Assembly: GCA_017407725.1 (NCBI GenBank)
Contig: JAFQWB010000081.1
Span: forward strand, 1 to 9,011
Direction of reading: 5' to 3'
Length of the DNA stretch: 9,011 nucleotides
Source of the DNA: Clostridia bacterium
GTDB lineage: Bacteria > Bacillota_A > Clostridia > Oscillospirales > CAG-272
Below, piece by piece: positions 7,029 to 9,011 of the stretch (position 1 is its first letter; the number at the start of each line of letters is the position of its first letter). The position numbers and the translations under genes were made by a program. The notes under the pieces were generated by a model. The model saw only the letters and a list, made by a program, of their open reading frames with translations, did no database searches and was not told where the DNA came from.

Positions 7029-7931
7029 TCAGTCTATTTTTAATCCTTCGAGTGATTCAATTCTGTATTTTTTCATTACACTCGGAAGATTTTCAATTAT
7101 TTCCTTACATGCATAAGGATTTATAAGATTTGCTGCACCTACCTGAACAGCGGTTGCGCCTGCAAGAAGCATTTCAATTACATCCTCGGCTGAAGATACG
7201 CCACCCATTCCAACTACGGGAATATTTACAGCGTGTGACACCTGATAAACCATTCTTACTGCAACCGGGAAGATTGCCGATCCCGAAAAACCACCCATTT
7301 TATTAGCTATGACGGGCTTCTTTGTTCTGAGATCTATTCTCATACCGAGAAGTGTATTTATAAGGCTTATTCCGTCAGCTCCCGCTTCCTCGCATGCTTT
7401 AGCTATTGAAACGATATCGGTAACATTTGGAGAAAGCTTTATTATAACAGGCTTTGTTGTAACAGCTTTAACTGCGCGTGTTACCTCAGCTGCCGCCTCG
7501 GGAGAAGTTCCGAAGCTCATTCCTCCGCCGTGTACGTTAGGACAGCTTACGTTTACCTCTATCCATCCTACCTGATCGCATTTGTCGATCTTTTCGCAGG
7601 TGTATACGTATTCTTCAACAGAAAATCCCGAAACGTTTGCCATAACGGGCTTACTAAAGCATTTTGCAAGCTTAGGAAGCTCTTCTGAAATAACCTTTTC
7701 AACTCCGGGATTCTGAAGTCCTACCGCATTTATCATACCGCAGGGTGTTTCAGCTATTCTGGGAGTCGGGTTTCCGAATCTGGGTTCTTTGGTAGTACCC
7801 TTGAATGAGAAGGTTCCGAGCATATTAATATCGTAAAGCTCGGCAAATTCATATCCGAAACCGAAAGTACCCGATGCAGGTATTATCGGATTATCAAGCT
7901 CAATTCCGCAAAGATTAACTTTTGTATTCAT
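7029..7931 (-). CDS. pyrD: Dihydroorotate dehydrogenase (NAD+), catalytic subunit, class 1B
   Basis: The FMN-containing subunit that oxidises dihydroorotate to orotate. Class 1 is shown by the catalytic cysteine C130 in [12 protein letters not shown] (class 2 enzymes use serine). Class 1B is shown by the adjacent pyrK. Other motifs: PASGTFGFG (18-26), FSFKGTT with K44, NAVGLQNPG (68-76), VIIKLSPNV with K165, [10 protein letters not shown] (191-200) and the FMN-phosphate segments GMGGV (241-245) and VQVGAANL (262-269). The 300-residue length is typical. The start ATG follows a modest AGG-containing site (GGATAGGTAAGT) and lies 19 nt after the pyrK stop. The enzyme should form a PyrD2-PyrK2 heterotetramer and pass electrons to NAD+ rather than to membrane quinones. 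Confidence 0.96.
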   Translation of the reverse strand: MNTKVNLCGIELDNPIIPASGTFGFGYEFAELYDINMLGTFSFKGTTKEPRFGNPTPRIAETPCGMINAVGLQNPGVEKVISEELPKLAKCFSKPVMANVSGFSVEEYVYTCEKIDKCDQVGWIEVNVSCPNVHGGGMSFGTSPEAAAEVTRAVKAVTTKPVIIKLSPNVTDIVSIAKACEEAGADGISLINTLLGMRIDLRTKKPVIANKMGGFSGSAIFPVAVRMVYQVSHAVNIPVVGMGGVSSAEDVIEMLLAGATAVQVGAANLINPYACKEIIENLPSVMKKYRIESLEGLKID

Positions 7932-7950
7932 ACTTACCTATCCAGTGGAA

Positions 7951-8685
7951 TTATTTATTCCAAAGGATCTCCTCCTTTCTCATAACAGGACCTTCTTTAC
8001 AAATTCTTTTGTATCCCGTAATGGTCTTGCAGGAGCATCCCATACATGCACCAAAGCCGCAGCCCATTCTCTCTTCAAAGCTGAACTGACCCTCGGTTAC
8101 GCTTGTATTATATACAGCCTTGAGCATAGGCTCGGGACCGCACGTATAGAAATATGTATAATCAATTCCGTCCATGGCATTTGTAACAAATCCCTTGATT
8201 CCATAAGAACCGTCAACAGTTGTTACAAGCACCTTTGCTCCGAGAGCCTTGAATTCATCCTCATAGAATACTTCACTTTTAGTGTTAAATCCGAGAATAA
8301 CGGTTACTTCTTTACCCTCTTCAACAAGCTTTTTTGCGAGCATATAAAGAGGAGGAACTCCAACTCCTCCTCCGATAAGAAGAGGCTTATTTCCCGATAC
8401 GGAAAGGTCGTATCCGTTTCCGAGTCCCGTAAGAATGTCAAGACAGCCTTCCTTCATTGCGCTCATTGCTTCGGTACCGCTTCCTACAACCTTATAGACG
8501 ATCGTAAGCGTTCCGTCTTCGCAGCCACATACAGAAATAGGGCGTCTTAAAAAGAACCCGTCAAGCTTAATATTTACAAACTGTCCGGGGCGCGTTATCT
8601 CGGACGTATCTCCGGAGAGTGTCATTTTTAAGACACTCTCGGTGAGATACACGTTTTCTTTTATTTCAAATATACTCTGTTTCAT
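7951..8685 (-). CDS. pyrK: Dihydroorotate dehydrogenase electron-transfer subunit
   Basis: The FAD and [2Fe-2S] subunit that carries electrons from PyrD's FMN to NAD+. The N-terminal FAD domain of the ferredoxin-reductase type has RRPISVCG (47-54) and VGSGTEAMS (67-75). The NAD domain has LLIGGGVGVPPLYML (102-116) and FYTCGPEPML (179-188). The C-terminal cluster-binding region has cysteines C209, C214, C217 and C229 (C-x4-C-x2-C-x11-C), with an extra C219. The 244-residue length is normal. The ATG start has AAGGA 7 nt upstream and is 10 nt past the carB stop. A 9-bp hairpin falls in codons 16-24 and is probably incidental. Confidence 0.95.
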   Translation of the reverse strand: MKQSIFEIKENVYLTESVLKMTLSGDTSEITRPGQFVNIKLDGFFLRRPISVCGCEDGTLTIVYKVVGSGTEAMSAMKEGCLDILTGLGNGYDLSVSGNKPLLIGGGVGVPPLYMLAKKLVEEGKEVTVILGFNTKSEVFYEDEFKALGAKVLVTTVDGSYGIKGFVTNAMDGIDYTYFYTCGPEPMLKAVYNTSVTEGQFSFEERMGCGFGACMGCSCKTITGYKRICKEGPVMRKEEILWNK

Positions 8686-8695
8686 TTTTCTATCC

Positions 8696-9011
8696 TTATG
8701 AATCTATTGTCGAAATACGAATCGTATTTTCATCAAGAACATCAAGAAGAACACGTACCGTATCAAGCGACGTAAACATTGTTACGTTGTTTTCTGTTGC
8801 ATACTTACGGATCTCAAAACCGTCTGTAACAGTTCCCGTTCCTGCATCGCTTGTATTGATTACGTATGCGATATGTCCCTGACGGATCGAATCAGCAATC
8901 TCCTCGCTTCCGTCGCTTATCTTCTTAAGCACGTGAGTACGAATTCCATTCTCCTTAAGGAACTTAGCCGTTCCCGCCGTCGCTTCGATATTAAATCCGA
9001 GATTATAGAAT
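8696..9011 (-). CDS. carB: Carbamoyl-phosphate synthase large subunit, C-terminal fragment
   Basis: Only the last 105 or so codons are in the window; the gene runs off the right edge, with the first complete codon at 9010. The open frame continues upstream of the GTG at 8932 with no stop, reading LGFNIEATAGTAKFLKENGI before VLKKISDGSEEIADSIRQG. This is the MGS-like allosteric domain that ends CarB, with the typical INTSDAG.. segment and a closing alpha/beta region (EIRKYATENNVTMFTSLDTV). In CarB this domain binds effectors such as UMP (inhibitor) and ornithine or IMP (activators) in well-studied bacteria; whether this protein responds the same way cannot be read from the fragment. It is the first gene of the operon as seen here, with pyrK 10 nt downstream; carA would be expected beyond the edge. 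Confidence 0.93.
   Translation of the reverse strand, partial: FYNLGFNIEATAGTAKFLKENGIRTHVLKKISDGSEEIADSIRQGHIAYVINTSDAGTGTVTDGFEIRKYATENNVTMFTSLDTVRVLLDVLDENTIRISTIDS

Noticed and set aside
7945..8550. Long + strand open frame of 201 codons antisense to pyrK
   Set aside because: It is the mirror of pyrK coding sequence, with no recognisable domain and no promoter or ribosome binding site of its own.
8615..8640. Perfect 9-bp hairpin (GAGAGTGTC / GACACTCTC, 8-nt loop) inside pyrK
   Set aside because: It falls in normal coding sequence (codons 16-24). A stem of this size with a free loop length is expected about once by chance in 9 kb, and it has no U tract.

Overview
The window looks like a chromosomal segment of a low- to mid-GC Gram-positive anaerobe, most likely a Clostridia member of the Ruminococcus/Oscillospiraceae type. 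That placement is an inference. It rests on AAAGGA/AAAGAGG-type ribosome binding sites, a class 1B dihydroorotate dehydrogenase (PyrD with a PyrK partner), sigma-A-like promoters with 17-nt spacers, and overall protein character. No phage, transposase, CRISPR array, tRNA or rRNA is visible. Most of the window is ordinary metabolic DNA.

Layout. (1) 1-107: a short upstream region with a strong sigma-A-like promoter for the + strand gene mgtE (108-1469), a magnesium transporter. (2) 1470-1681: the convergent gap between mgtE and ilvE. It is almost entirely filled by a foldable inverted-repeat element of about 204 nt: a 48-pair base stem enclosing two perfect hairpins of 15 and 16 bp. (3) 1682-2752, minus strand: ilvE, branched-chain aminotransferase, with its own consensus-like promoter (2875-2903) and a leader of about 116 nt carrying a 13-bp hairpin. 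(4) 2966-9011, minus strand: a tightly packed pyrimidine operon, read right to left: carB (3' end only), pyrK, pyrD, pyrF, a PHP-domain phosphoesterase-like gene, pyrE, pyrB, and a small four-helix membrane protein. Gaps within it are 10-34 nt, and every downstream gene has a recognisable ribosome binding site.

How the genes work together. CarB makes carbamoyl phosphate and PyrB condenses it with aspartate. Dihydroorotase (PyrC) is not in the window. PyrD/PyrK oxidise dihydroorotate to orotate using NAD+. PyrE adds ribose-5-phosphate from PRPP, and PyrF decarboxylates OMP to UMP. The glutaminase subunit CarA, PyrC and any PyrR regulator are not seen and may lie beyond position 9011.

Points of most interest: PyrB carries a C-terminal four-cysteine zinc domain like that of the ATCase regulatory chain PyrI, but no PyrI nucleotide-binding domain is present. 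An uncharacterised PHP metalloenzyme and an uncharacterised membrane protein sit inside the pyr operon. The mgtE-ilvE gap holds a large structured palindrome whose imperfect pairs are all transitions. I see no clear evidence of a wholly new multi-gene system.
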